The notes under the pieces were generated by a model. That model worked only from the letters and a program-made list of their open reading frames with translations, ran no database searches and was not told the DNA's origin. From RGIG3701 sp964438515 (lineage in GTDB: Bacteria; Planctomycetota; Planctomycetia; Pirellulales; Thermoguttaceae), in contig CAYTLK010000007.1 of NCBI GenBank assembly GCA_964438515.1, forward strand, positions 26,861 through 90,860: a stretch of 64,000 bases of DNA, in the 5' to 3' direction. Below are positions 26,717 through 36,700 of the stretch, piece after piece (positions within the stretch are counted from its first letter, which is position 1; each line of letters opens with the position of its first letter). The position numbers and the translations under genes were made by a program.

Positions 26717-27751
26717 ATGAGTGAATTCACGTTATTTAGTTTTGACCGCGAAGAACGGCGTCAGGCGTATTTGGAACGGCAAGCTCGCCGCGAGGCAAGT
26801 CATTTGGCGTATCTCGAACGTCAAAGGCAGCGTGCGGAACGGTATCAGGCATACTTAGAACGTCAGGCACGCAGTGAGGCAAACAGAGCAACGTATTTTG
26901 AACGCCTTACGAACAATGTGCTGCGCTTTCGTACACAATATGAAAATACATTGAATGACATTCGACGCCAGGGTTTGGAGGTTTTTATCCGAGGCGAGTT
27001 TGATACGGTAAGCCAACAGCTTCAGCAGCTTGACCGTCTGATTTCCAATGACGATGCGGAAGCTGCCCGCGATTTATCTTTGAAAATAGGACAGTCCATC
27101 CACGGTCTTGTTCGACTTGCTCACGAAGAAAAACGACGTGTTGAACGCAGGGAGGAGCAGCTTTCTTTGGAGAAGGCAAAACAGCGAGATGCTGAGATTC
27201 AGCGGCAAGCGCGCGAGGATTTCATTGAGCAGATGAAAAGGAATCTTGAAGCCGACAGAGAAAGCAGTCCCGAAGCCGTTCAGGAAACGGTACAGAAACT
27301 GGAGGATTTGAAAGACCGGGCGGAATCCATGTCTGATACCGACCTGCAGGAGCAACTGGTTGCTGAAAGTGATAAAATCGATGGTGAAATCGCGGATGAA
27401 ACCGTCCGTCGTGAGGTCATCAAGGCAATTTACCAATCTCTCAGGAAAGCCGGATTCATCGTCAGCAGCCCGCAGTTGACAGGCGGCGTGGTTCTTCTGC
27501 GAGCTCAAAAGCCCGCCGGGCAGCAGGCGGAGTTTACGGTGAAACTGGATGGCGGATTGACCTTCAAGTTTGACAATTACGAAGGGCAGAAGTGTAGAAA
27601 AGACATTGATGAGGTGACGAAGCTGCTTGATGAGTGCTATGGCGTCAAATTAAGCGGACGAAAAGTCCTTTGGTCCAACCCTGACCGAATTCAAAAAGGG
27701 AGCAGGAACCATCCTTCCGGCGGCGAAGAGCAGACAATGAATCACGAATAA
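26717..27751 (+). CDS. Coiled-coil protein with N-terminal AYLERQ repeats
   Basis: 344 residues, family not recognised. The first 60 residues are three to four imperfect repeats of about 17 residues built on AYLERQAR/QRAE (RQAYLERQARREAS, LAYLERQRQRAER, QAYLERQARSEANR, then TYFERL), predicted as one long helix. Residues about 65-245 are charged coiled coil. The last about 110 residues look globular, with alternating strands (GFIVSSPQL, GGVVLLRAQ, AEFTVKLDGGLTFKFDNYEGQKCRKDIDEV). Its gene stands immediately before the AAA+ unfoldase gene (15-bp gap), so it may be the adaptor or substrate-delivery partner of that machine. Confidence 0.75.
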   Translation: MSEFTLFSFDREERRQAYLERQARREASHLAYLERQRQRAERYQAYLERQARSEANRATYFERLTNNVLRFRTQYENTLNDIRRQGLEVFIRGEFDTVSQQLQQLDRLISNDDAEAARDLSLKIGQSIHGLVRLAHEEKRRVERREEQLSLEKAKQRDAEIQRQAREDFIEQMKRNLEADRESSPEAVQETVQKLEDLKDRAESMSDTDLQEQLVAESDKIDGEIADETVRREVIKAIYQSLRKAGFIVSSPQLTGGVVLLRAQKPAGQQAEFTVKLDGGLTFKFDNYEGQKCRKDIDEVTKLLDECYGVKLSGRKVLWSNPDRIQKGSRNHPSGGEEQTMNHE

Positions 27752-27766
27752 AGCTGAGGTAATGAC

Positions 27767-29659
27767 ATGGCAGAGATGCAACAAGCGTGGATGGAAACAT
27801 TGTGGCGAGAATCGGGGATTCGTCGTGCCATTCTCATTCATGGGGACATTCTGGATGTGTATCCATCGCCCAAAAAGATGCAGGATTACGTGCCGATTCA
27901 ACCCATCGTGTGCAGTACACTCCGTTTAAGAGGATTTACGGACATTATTCTTTGGGATACTTTTGAGGGCGTGAAAAATATCAGGCCGGAACGGTGGGAG
28001 GAATTGCAGAAGGCTGTCATCGCTTCCGCTGAAAATCCGGGCCCGACTGCGCCCGATGTTGCCGCCTACGACATGGGGGATGTGACTTTGGAGGAGCCGC
28101 AACAAACCGCACAAGGCGTTGTTCCACCCAATATGGATGATTTTTTGGCGGTCGTTCATTTTTATCTGACGCACCAGACGTCCTCCCGAATCGCTTTTAT
28201 TCTCGATTGGTCGCAATACCTGTTCACCTCCAATGCTTCTTTGAGTGAAGAGGACCGCAAACGGCTCCTGATGCTTTCCAAATCCATCAATAACGCTCCG
28301 CTTGCTTTCCGGACGAAGGAGGAAATGAGCGTTCCGGGGAATCTGCTGGTTTTGATTACTTCAAAACTGGGAAGCATTCCTTCCATTTTCTATCAAGGAA
28401 ATGCCTGCGTGAAAGACATCGTCGTGACCAATCCTGGCAGAGTCGAACGGGAGGCGTTTCTGGATAGAGAGCAGACCAAATGGAATTTATCCCAGAATCC
28501 CATGTTGAGAAAATCCATGTTTGAGGATTTTGTCGATGCGACCGATGGTTTTTCAATCCGAGATTTGATTCAGCTTGCGCGTTTGTCGCAGCAAACAGTG
28601 GAGGATCCTCTTACCCCGGAAAAAATTATCAATCTCTACCGCTATGGAGAACAAAAAAGTCCCTGGGAGGATTTGAGCAAAGAAAAACTCCGCACCATCG
28701 CAGAGAAACTGAAGGAACGCGTCAAAGGACAGGAATATGCGGTGGAAAAGGTGAAACAGGTCATCATCCGCGCCTACTCAGGTCTTGCGGGGGTACAGCA
28801 CAGCAAAAGACAGCGAATGCCCAAAGGGACTTTATTCTTCGTCGGTCCCACAGGCGTCGGCAAAACAGAACTCGCGAAAGCGTTGGCTGAATTTCTTTTC
28901 GGCGATGAAGATGCCTGCATCCGGTTTGACATGTCCGAGTTCAACCACGAACACAGCGACCAGCGTCTCGTGGGAGCGCCTCCTGGTTATGTGGGTTACG
29001 AGGAGGGCGGACAGCTGACCAACGCAGTCAAAAAACGTCCGTTTGCCGTTCTTCTGTTCGACGAAATCGAAAAGGCTCATCAGAAGATTCTGGACAAGTT
29101 TCTACAAATCCTCGAAGACGGCCGCTTGACGGACGGCAAAGGGGATACTGTGGCATTTTCGGAGACGGTCATCATTTTCACCTCGAATATCGGTGCATCC
29201 GAAGTGCAGTTGACGGATTCATGGGGAGGTGTCCAAGGTGAAGAAACGGTTCGGCATGAATTCATCGCCAAAGTTCGGGAACATTTCACGCACGAACTGA
29301 AACGTCCGGAATTGCTCAATCGTATTGGCGACAATATTGTACCGTTCAACTTTATCACGAACGAGGATTGTCTCTTCGCGATTGCAAAAGCAAAAATCAT
29401 CCCAGTCAAAGAGACGCTGAAAGAAAAATACGGAATTGCGGATGTGGTGTTTGCAGACGAAAAAAAGGCTTTCTCTGCGATTCTGTCTTCCCTGGACAGA
29501 ACGATGGGCGGGCGGGGCGTTTTGAATGAGTTGGTTCGTACGATCATCGACCCGCTTTCCCTGTTCATTTTCGAGAATGTTGACGAGACTCAGGGCAAAC
29601 GATTGGTGATTGCTCAATCTGGCGACTTGCCGCCGTTTACGTTTCATCTTGTGGAGTGA
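27767..29659 (+). CDS. Clp/HSP100-type AAA+ ATPase with decayed first ATPase domain
   Basis: 630 residues. The second half (about 305-630) is a full ClpA/ClpB D2-type module: VKGQEYAVEKV, Walker A GPTGVGKT (360-367), pore-loop region GAPPGYVGYEEGGQLT (403-418), Walker B VLLFDEIEKAH (428-438), sensor 1 FTSNIGASE, arginine finger region ELLNRIGDNIVPF, and a C-terminal D2-small domain. The first half (about 15-280) has the layout of an AAA domain but no P-loop (IHGDILDVYP at the expected place), while RIAFILDWSQYLF resembles a Walker B strand. No LGF/IGF-type ClpP loop is seen. It therefore probably unfolds or remodels a protein without a bound ClpP. It is followed after 3 bp by the radical-SAM gene. 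Confidence 0.88.
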   Translation: MAEMQQAWMETLWRESGIRRAILIHGDILDVYPSPKKMQDYVPIQPIVCSTLRLRGFTDIILWDTFEGVKNIRPERWEELQKAVIASAENPGPTAPDVAAYDMGDVTLEEPQQTAQGVVPPNMDDFLAVVHFYLTHQTSSRIAFILDWSQYLFTSNASLSEEDRKRLLMLSKSINNAPLAFRTKEEMSVPGNLLVLITSKLGSIPSIFYQGNACVKDIVVTNPGRVEREAFLDREQTKWNLSQNPMLRKSMFEDFVDATDGFSIRDLIQLARLSQQTVEDPLTPEKIINLYRYGEQKSPWEDLSKEKLRTIAEKLKERVKGQEYAVEKVKQVIIRAYSGLAGVQHSKRQRMPKGTLFFVGPTGVGKTELAKALAEFLFGDEDACIRFDMSEFNHEHSDQRLVGAPPGYVGYEEGGQLTNAVKKRPFAVLLFDEIEKAHQKILDKFLQILEDGRLTDGKGDTVAFSETVIIFTSNIGASEVQLTDSWGGVQGEETVRHEFIAKVREHFTHELKRPELLNRIGDNIVPFNFITNEDCLFAIAKAKIIPVKETLKEKYGIADVVFADEKKAFSAILSSLDRTMGGRGVLNELVRTIIDPLSLFIFENVDETQGKRLVIAQSGDLPPFTFHLVE

Positions 29660-29662
29660 GTC

Positions 29663-30268
29663 ATGACCAAATTAAACATCGCCCAAATTCTGGAAAATAC
29701 AGAGGTTGAAGGCCCCGGAAAACGCTTGGCCGTTTGGGTTCAAGGGTGCCTCCGCCGGTGTCCCGGCTGCTGCAATCCACAATTTCTTGAGATTCTTCCC
29801 AAAACGATTGTGGAAACGCCGCAACTCTGCGAGTGCATTGAGAAGTCCAAACAAAAGCACAGAATTGAAGGCGTCACTTTTCTCGGCGGTGAACCGATGC
29901 TGCAAGCAAGAGGGCTTTCCGAAGCCGCGCGATTTTGCCGCGAAAACGCGCTGTCTGTGATGGTGTTTACCGGATACATATGGGAAGAATTGTCGGCTGA
30001 AAATCTCCCTTATGCTGAAGAACTTTTGCGATTCACCGATTTGCTTGTGGACGGGCCTTTCGACAGGACCAAACTTGAAGAAAAACGCAACTGGGTCGGC
30101 TCGACAAACCAGAAATTCCACTTTTTGACGGATTTCTACAAAAGCGGTATTGAATATGACGAACGATTTTCGCATGGTTTCGAGCTGCGCATTCGTTCCG
30201 ACGGTACTTTACAGACAAATGGGTTCCCGTGGCAAAATGACACAGAACCTGCTCAATTTAACTTTTAA
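29663..30268 (+). CDS. Radical-SAM protein, NrdG-like (4Fe-4S single cluster)
   Basis: 201 residues. The cluster motif is CLRRCPGC (C29, C33, C36, CX3CX2C) in VWVQGCLRRCPGCCNP, followed by TFLGGEPMLQ (the GGE motif that holds S-adenosylmethionine). This is the pattern of class III ribonucleotide-reductase activases (NrdG), which generate a 5'-deoxyadenosyl radical. No NrdD partner is present nearby, and the gene sits between the AAA+ unfoldase and vWA protein 2 with a GGAG ribosome-binding site. A role in modifying an operon protein or a nucleotide, or in sensing redox or oxygen, is more likely than RNR activation; that is inference. Confidence 0.88.
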   Translation: MTKLNIAQILENTEVEGPGKRLAVWVQGCLRRCPGCCNPQFLEILPKTIVETPQLCECIEKSKQKHRIEGVTFLGGEPMLQARGLSEAARFCRENALSVMVFTGYIWEELSAENLPYAEELLRFTDLLVDGPFDRTKLEEKRNWVGSTNQKFHFLTDFYKSGIEYDERFSHGFELRIRSDGTLQTNGFPWQNDTEPAQFNF

Positions 30269-30295
30269 CCATTCATTCTATCAAGGAGACCACAC

Positions 30296-31087
30296 ATGGC
30301 ACAAATGCTATTTAACGCCGAACAATACACGAGTCCTAAAGCAAAGCCGCTGCCGGTTATTTTGCTGCTGGATACCAGCGGAAGTATGGATCTGGTCACA
30401 AATCCAAACGAGGTTCGGCGTACCGGACAAACGGGCTTCGTGGATGGCAAGCAGGTTGAGTACGTAGAAGGCGGTATCACGCGCATCTCAATTTTGAACG
30501 ATTCTGTGAAGAAAATGCTGCGCACACTCGCCAAATATGAACGGGAAGCGACCGAATTCCTCGTTGCAATTATCACGTTTGGTGCAGATACGCGTCTTGT
30601 TCTGCCTCCTTCTCCAGCCGGTGATATACGCTTTGCCGACCTTCAGGCCCGCGGTAATACGCCATTGGACAAGGCTTTGGATATCGCAAAACAACTTATT
30701 GAAGATAGAAACCAGATTCCGGGCCGCTCTTATCGTCCATTAATCGTGCTGGTTTCCGATGGCGAACCGGACGCGGGCTGGCAGAGAAGTTTCCATGACT
30801 TCATCCAAAATGGACGTAGCGCAAAATGCGACCGGATGGCCCTTGCTATTAGTAACGAAGCAGATCGCGCGATGCTGACCGAGTTTGTCGAAGGTACCGG
30901 ACATGAAGTCTTTGAAGCGGACACGGCAGAGGAAATTGCTAATTTCTTCAAGTTTGTCACGATGTCCACCGTTCAGCGTACGCTTTCGCAAAATCCGGAC
31001 GCAGTACCAAAAGATAACGATGTGCAGGCGCCTTCGCAGCCCGCTCCAGCACCGAAAGATGACGAGGAGGATGATAGTTACTGGTAA
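30296..31087 (+). CDS. vWA-domain protein 2 (TerY-like)
   Basis: 263 residues with a strong AAGGAG ribosome-binding site. vWA fold with an intact metal site: DTSGSM (26-31), TPLDKALDIA (ARGNTPLDKAL), and VLVSDGEPDAGW. Compared with vWA protein 1 it has an insertion after the first motif (about 32-60, NPNEVRRTGQTGFVDGKQV). The C-terminal tail is acidic and Pro/Ala-rich (about 235-263, ends DDEEDDSYW). It is predicted cytoplasmic. It follows the radical-SAM gene at 27 bp and opens the second signalling block (vWA 2, vWA 3, phosphatase 2, kinase 2). Confidence 0.9.
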   Translation: MAQMLFNAEQYTSPKAKPLPVILLLDTSGSMDLVTNPNEVRRTGQTGFVDGKQVEYVEGGITRISILNDSVKKMLRTLAKYEREATEFLVAIITFGADTRLVLPPSPAGDIRFADLQARGNTPLDKALDIAKQLIEDRNQIPGRSYRPLIVLVSDGEPDAGWQRSFHDFIQNGRSAKCDRMALAISNEADRAMLTEFVEGTGHEVFEADTAEEIANFFKFVTMSTVQRTLSQNPDAVPKDNDVQAPSQPAPAPKDDEEDDSYW

Positions 31088-31152
31088 TGGACAAATGATG
31101 GTTCAATGACGTTTATACCCCAAACAGTACGAAGAAAAAAAGGAACCTTGGT

Positions 31153-31671
31153 GTGGATTTGAGTGGTAAGACTGGAATACTTTATCTTGTTTGCGACACG
31201 TCTGGTTCGATGGCGGAGGGGGGGAAGTGCATGCTTACTCGCGGAATTGTCCGTGCGATTGAGCAATACGTTCGTTTGGGCTGCGGAACTGCGGAGATAA
31301 AACTCGTACGCTGGGATACGGTTGCCGCCCTGGTGGAATGGAATCCGAACGATGAGTTTCCGGAAGAATTCCTTCAGTGCGGCGGGTCCGCAAATGCAGC
31401 TGCCCTGCGTGAATTACTTCGTACGGAATCAAATGGAAAAATCCTTCTCTTGACCGATGGGTGGTGGTCGAACGACGATGCATTCGCTCTAAAGAAATGG
31501 AAACGAACGATGCCGTCCGATACGCTGCGCATCCTCAAGATCGGTGCTGACGCCAACCCATCGTTGAAGGGGTGCGATGTGTTTTCTGCCGAGGAAATCT
31601 TTGCCGCTCTCGATGGCTGGCTTCCTCTCGCAGATGCTCCAGAAAGCGTCGGGAAGGTGAACGAATGGTGA
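31153..31671 (+). CDS. vWA-domain protein 3, minimal
   Basis: 172 residues, a compact vWA domain with little outside it. DTSGSM is at 15-20, and LLTDGWWSND (about 97-106) supplies the third metal-site strand. The threonine of the middle motif is replaced by a GGSANAAALREL segment, so the metal site may be altered. The start is a GTG at 31153 with an AGGAA ribosome-binding site; no ATG lies near the homology start. Its last 7 bases overlap the phosphatase 2 gene, showing tight coupling. It is probably the TerY partner of phosphatase 2 and kinase 2, parallel to vWA protein 1 in the first block. Confidence 0.85.
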   Translation: MDLSGKTGILYLVCDTSGSMAEGGKCMLTRGIVRAIEQYVRLGCGTAEIKLVRWDTVAALVEWNPNDEFPEEFLQCGGSANAAALRELLRTESNGKILLLTDGWWSNDDAFALKKWKRTMPSDTLRILKIGADANPSLKGCDVFSAEEIFAALDGWLPLADAPESVGKVNEW

Positions 31672-32387
31672 CAGTACGCTGGAAATCTTTTGGGGCAAGC
31701 GTTCGGGGACCGGGACACGTGCGCGTTTGTGTTGCAAACCAAGATTCGTTCCGAGTCGCCAGCCACATTTGGGGCGATGTCGCTGTCGTGTCGGATGGGG
31801 TCGGATCGTGCCGGAATTCTGAATATGGTTCAATCGCCGCTTGCACTGCTGTCGTCCGCACGGCAGAAAGCTGGAATGAAATACATAACATCGACGCTCT
31901 TGCGGTACAGATTCACACAAGCTGGCTTGACCACATTCAGCCATTCAAACCGAAATGCTGTGCGGCAACCTGTCTCTTTGCGATTCGTCCGGCAGAAGGC
32001 CGAATGATATTGGGGATGCTTGGCGATGGACTGGTCGCAGTGTTAAAAACGGATGGTTCTTATATGGAATTATGCGAAGACAAAGACGATCGTTTTTCCA
32101 ATCAAACCGCGGCACTTTCAGAAAAAACTCCGCTTGAGCAATGGCGTACGGCCTCAATCGCGCAGGAGGAATGTTGTGCGGTGCTGCTTTGTACGGATGG
32201 TGTCGCGGACGATCTGCTTCCGGAAAAGCGAGAGGCCTTTGTGCGTCATATCTATACACAGGGACAGAAATTCGCAGCCGTTACCGTTGCTCGTGAACTC
32301 CGCAGAATGCTCGAGAATTGGCCGGTTCCCAAACATTCGGATGATAAGACGCTGGTCTGTTTGTATCAATGTCAGGAGGACGCATGA
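31665..32387 (+). CDS. PP2C-type protein phosphatase 2
   Basis: 240 residues. PPM/PP2C motifs: NQDSF (about 25-29), VVSDGVGS (about 41-48), GMLGDGLVAVL, LLCTDGVADDL, and the last metal aspartate in HSDDKTLV. It is smaller than phosphatase 1 and lacks the helical insertion, so it is close to a minimal domain. The start is ATG 31665, in a GGAAGG context, overlapping the vWA 3 gene. Its stop overlaps the kinase 2 start (ATGA at 32384-32387). It forms the second kinase-phosphatase-vWA set of the operon. Confidence 0.88.
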   Translation: MVTVRWKSFGASVRGPGHVRVCVANQDSFRVASHIWGDVAVVSDGVGSCRNSEYGSIAACTAVVRTAESWNEIHNIDALAVQIHTSWLDHIQPFKPKCCAATCLFAIRPAEGRMILGMLGDGLVAVLKTDGSYMELCEDKDDRFSNQTAALSEKTPLEQWRTASIAQEECCAVLLCTDGVADDLLPEKREAFVRHIYTQGQKFAAVTVARELRRMLENWPVPKHSDDKTLVCLYQCQEDA

Positions 32388-33754
32388 GCGAAGACGTTTC
32401 TAAACAGTTGATGGACGAATACGGAAATATCCACCAGCTTTCCAGTGAGCTTGCCCGCGGCGGACAGGGCGTTGTTTATCGAACGCTCGACGAGGACCTT
32501 GCCGTCAAACAACCCTTGGACTCAAATGGCGAACCGGACAAAAAAACAAATGAATACGAAGTTTTTCGACGTGTTCGGACCTTGCCGCTGCCGAAGGGAT
32601 TGCCTGTTTCTTTACCTCTGTCCATTCTCCGCGACGAGCCGGGCTATGTGATGAAGCTGCTGAACGGGATGAACCCATTTTCCATGTTTTCTCTGGATGG
32701 CAGCCGTCGTGCCGCAATGAATGAGACGGACATTCCTGCGTGGCTCTCCGGAATTTCAGACGAAAAGACGGCTCAAAACTTGGCCTATTACGCGAAAACA
32801 GGTTCCACACGGCGACGACTTTATGCGCTGTACAAGTGCGCCGCAATTTTGGCGCGTCTTCACAATGCTGGTATTGTTTATGGAGATATCTCTTCGAATA
32901 ACGTTTTCATTGGGGAAGGGATTCCGTGTGATTGTTGGCTGATTGACGCCGATAATCTGCGCCTCGAATTGCCAAAGGGAGGCCGCACGGTTTATACACC
33001 GCACATTGGTGCACCGGAAATCGTTCAAGGGAAAGATGCGTCCCGTCCGCGCACCGACTGCTGGGCGTTTGCCGTGATGGCTTTTCAGATACTTGCTCTT
33101 TGCCACCCATTCATCGGCAAAAAAGTATTGGAACCGGACGATGAGAGCGGCTGGGACGCAGAGCCGGTCTCAGAGGATCTCCCCGTAGATCCGGACGAGC
33201 AGGCTTACGCAGGATATTTGCCGTTTATCGATGACGAACAGGACGACAGCAACCAATTTCCAAATGGAGGACTGCCGCGTCAGCTCGTCCTAACGTCTCC
33301 GCTCCGTCGTCTCTTTCAGGAAACTTTTGGGGCCGGACGTACTTCCCCGCATCGGCGTCCCGCAATGGCGTTTTGGGCGTTGGAACTGGCTCGAGCATTC
33401 GACAATTCCATCCTTTGTCCCAATTGCCAGATGAGTTATTTTAACGAACCAGATTTTGAGAAATGCCCTTACTGTCAAACGCCGCAGCCTGAATTCGTCG
33501 CTGCAAAAACGAACCGCTGGCAGATGAATTTGGCCGTCACAGATAAGAATAAATTCGAAGTTTCTCTGCCGCACCGTCTCTTTCATCCGTTTTCGTTGGC
33601 GTCTGGTGACATTTCCGAATATGAGGCGGTCATCGATCTCGCAGACAAAACGATAAAACCCGTTCGAGGTACAAAACCCTTTCCGCCAGATTTAACTTTT
33701 GAGTTCATCCACTCCGAAAATCATGAAACCTCGCGAAAGAAGGATACAAAATGA
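32384..33754 (+). CDS. Ser/Thr kinase 2 with zinc ribbon
   Basis: 456 residues. Glycine loop LARGGQGVVYR (about 23-33), ATP lysine in LAVKQP (about 39-44), catalytic loop YGDISSNN (D168, N173), metal aspartates in LIDADN (188-190), and APE 210-212. As in kinase 1, the HRD histidine is absent. An acidic insertion (about 250-292) separates the C-lobe helices. A zinc ribbon CPNC/CPYC (C345, C348, C361, C364) and a beta-rich tail follow. It is a paralogue of kinase 1 with the same order of parts but low sequence identity, so the two blocks are an old duplication or were recruited separately. The start overlaps phosphatase 2 and the stop overlaps the helicase gene (ATGA). Confidence 0.88.
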   Translation: MSEDVSKQLMDEYGNIHQLSSELARGGQGVVYRTLDEDLAVKQPLDSNGEPDKKTNEYEVFRRVRTLPLPKGLPVSLPLSILRDEPGYVMKLLNGMNPFSMFSLDGSRRAAMNETDIPAWLSGISDEKTAQNLAYYAKTGSTRRRLYALYKCAAILARLHNAGIVYGDISSNNVFIGEGIPCDCWLIDADNLRLELPKGGRTVYTPHIGAPEIVQGKDASRPRTDCWAFAVMAFQILALCHPFIGKKVLEPDDESGWDAEPVSEDLPVDPDEQAYAGYLPFIDDEQDDSNQFPNGGLPRQLVLTSPLRRLFQETFGAGRTSPHRRPAMAFWALELARAFDNSILCPNCQMSYFNEPDFEKCPYCQTPQPEFVAAKTNRWQMNLAVTDKNKFEVSLPHRLFHPFSLASGDISEYEAVIDLADKTIKPVRGTKPFPPDLTFEFIHSENHETSRKKDTK

Positions 33755-36700
33755 AGTTTGAAGAAATATCCTCCCCGTTTCTTTCTTTGCGTGTCAAACC
33801 CAGAAACACGAGCGAAAAACTGCGAGCAGGTGACGTGCTGTCCATCAAAACCACAGCAACGCGCGGTGAGTTTGAAATATATACAGATGAGACTGTCACG
33901 AAAATCACACCGACCAATCCCGCGAGCGTCAATTCTCTTGCGGAGGTTCTTTCAACGGGACGAGCCGTACTTGCGCAGCTCACCGACCCCGCCCCGGACG
34001 GCAGTGCGGAGCTGCATTTGGCTCTGTTCAATGGCGAACCGCTGGAAATGGGAGACCTCGAAATCGGCGTCGATGAAAAAGTGCAGACCGCCCTCAAAAA
34101 AGACACTCTCGACGAAGCCGCAAGGACTTTGTGGGGGAAATGCGTCTGCAAACACGGAGGGAAAACCTGGTTTTGCATCGTCGCCGGCGAAGCGGCCAAA
34201 ACCTATTTGGAAGGTAAAGAAAGCAGCGGACAGGAAGACCCGAATGAATCCGATGATACTGCCGTTCAGGAACCCGAAAAAAGTTATCGTCACTTTGCCA
34301 TTATCGGTGCGGACCTTCGTTTTGCGCTTGCCGAAAAGGATAAAAGCAATGGTCAGACCATCTTCCTTGCGTCTAGAATCACCCGCACGCGCAATCGCAG
34401 GGAAGACCCGGCCTTACGTCTTGCTCGCGGCAATTTGAAATTTGTGGATTGGACGGCGGCGGGTGAACGCGCGGTTCTTGCCAGGTTTCAGCTGGATAAG
34501 CTCACACAAAACGACAGCAGTTACCTCAAAAAATGGGATGAGTTCGGTGAGTTCGAAGGCAAACTGCTTCTGGAGCGTGCCCGCAAAGTGGGTGCAATCC
34601 CATTTTCAGTCAAAGAGGAAAACAAAGAGGGTACGATTACGGTTCAATGTGAGTCCCTGACAGATGCGCAAAAAGGAATCTTGAATGATGTCACGGAGTT
34701 GGAAGTCGTTGGGGATGAAGATCTGCCGAAATTCCTTAATGATCCGAGCATGACATATTCAGAGTTTGCCGAAGGAATTGCAGACGATGAATTTTTGGAG
34801 AATTTTTTAGGTGAGAAAAAAGCATCTCAGCAGGAAAAACAAGGAAACAGCAAGACGCAGACGTTCAAAGTAGACGATTTCAATGCGGCAACGGGTGAGT
34901 TACGTTTGAAGACAGATTCAGTTCCCTCCGGCAGATGGCTTATTGCTTCGATTGGCGGAGAAATTGCGCAAATCAAACGCCGCAGGAAAGCGCGAAAGGA
35001 CATTCAAACGGGACGAGCCGCCAATCCCGGTTTGGGACTGCTGATTGAAGAAAACGGACAGATTCCGCCAAGTCAGCCTCCTGCCAAAATGAAACCGCTG
35101 ACTGCATTTGTGAAGCAAAAAGTATTTCATGGGAATTCGCCGACGATGGCACAGGAACGCGCTATTGAAGCGGCACTCAATACGCCCGACATTGCTCTCA
35201 TTCAAGGCCCTCCAGGAACGGGTAAAACCACGGTTATCGCGGCAATCATTGAACGGCTGAACGAAGAATCGGATAAGCGAGACGGATTGAGCGGCCGCGT
35301 ACTGCTTTCAGGTTTTCAGCACGATGCCGTTGAGAACATGATTGGGCGTCTGACGCTCAACGGACTTCCCGTCCCAAAGTTTGGACAGCGTTCCGGCAAT
35401 GAACAAAATCAGGATTTGTCGCGTTTTGAACGTCAATTACAAGAGTGGTGCGAATCGCGTGCTGCGGAACTGCGAACAAAGAATCCGTATATTACCGAAT
35501 CGATTGAAGAACAGAGCCTGCAAAACTTGTGTGTTCAATATATCAATGCGCCCACATTGTCCCTGGCGATAATACTGCTCGAAACCTCTCTAAAATTGTC
35601 CGATCTTACACTCGGTGAGGAACTGCGCAAGCGTTTGCAAAAAGAACTGAAAAGTCTCAAGATGGAGCAAGACAACGAGCCGACAGAGAATCCAAAACTC
35701 AACGTCATTCGCTGCATTCGTGTCACGAAAACGGGTTTTTCCGACGATGGCGCCGACCGTGCCGGGGATGCGTTCTATGCGCTGAAAGACGAATTGGGGA
35801 AAGCCGATACCGATTTGCTCGACCAAGCCCGTCACTGGCTGCGAAAAGAGGAAATTCCGCCGTTCCTGAAAGACCTGAAAATGCTCAAAGACCGGTTGCT
35901 GAAGAATTTTACCCCTGCACCGATATTCCGAATGGAAAAGACTCGAGACACGGTGGTGAATCTCATCAACGAAACGCTCGGCAAAGTCCGGCAAAACGGA
36001 TTGACTGCTCGTGATAAAAAAACCGCAGCACTCGCGGAGTTGTTGTTGGAAATAGAAAACAACCCAGCCGGAATTTTGGATGCCGTCAAGGATTACTGTT
36101 TCGCATTTGCCGCGACGTGTCAGCAGAGCGTCAACAAAGGGATGCAAAAGATGAAAGGCATCCGTCCCAGAACATCCAATCAAACGTTGCAATACGACTT
36201 CGTCATCGTGGACGAAGCGGCACGAGTCAGTCCCCGCGACCTCATGATTCCCATGGCTCAGGGCAAACGCATTATTCTCGTCGGCGACCACCGTCAATTA
36301 CCGCAGCTTATCGACGAAGAGGTTGCGAAACGGATGGAAGAAGGATCGGAAACAATCGGCGAAAATGAATGGCTTAAGAAAAGCATGTTCGAGTATTTGT
36401 TTACGGAACGACTTGCAAAATTAGAGGAAGCGGACGGCATCCAGCGCCGCGTAACGCTTGACACGCAGTATCGTACCCATCCGCTTCTGGGCGACTTCAT
36501 CAGCCGTAATTTTTATGAACACTTCAACACAGAGGAAAAATTTACGTCCGGCCTCCCTGAAAGTCATTTCTCCTACGACCTCCCGGGTACAGACGGAAAA
36601 TGTGCCATGTGGCTGAATGTCCCGCAGAAAAGCGGCGGAATGAAGAAGTCCGGTACCAGTCAAACGCGTCCGGCGGAGGCGGATGCCATTTGCGAAAAAC

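Noticed and set aside
29663..30268. Anaerobic ribonucleotide reductase activase (nrdG) proper
   Set aside because: No nrdD nearby and the operon context points to another role, so only NrdG-like is claimed.
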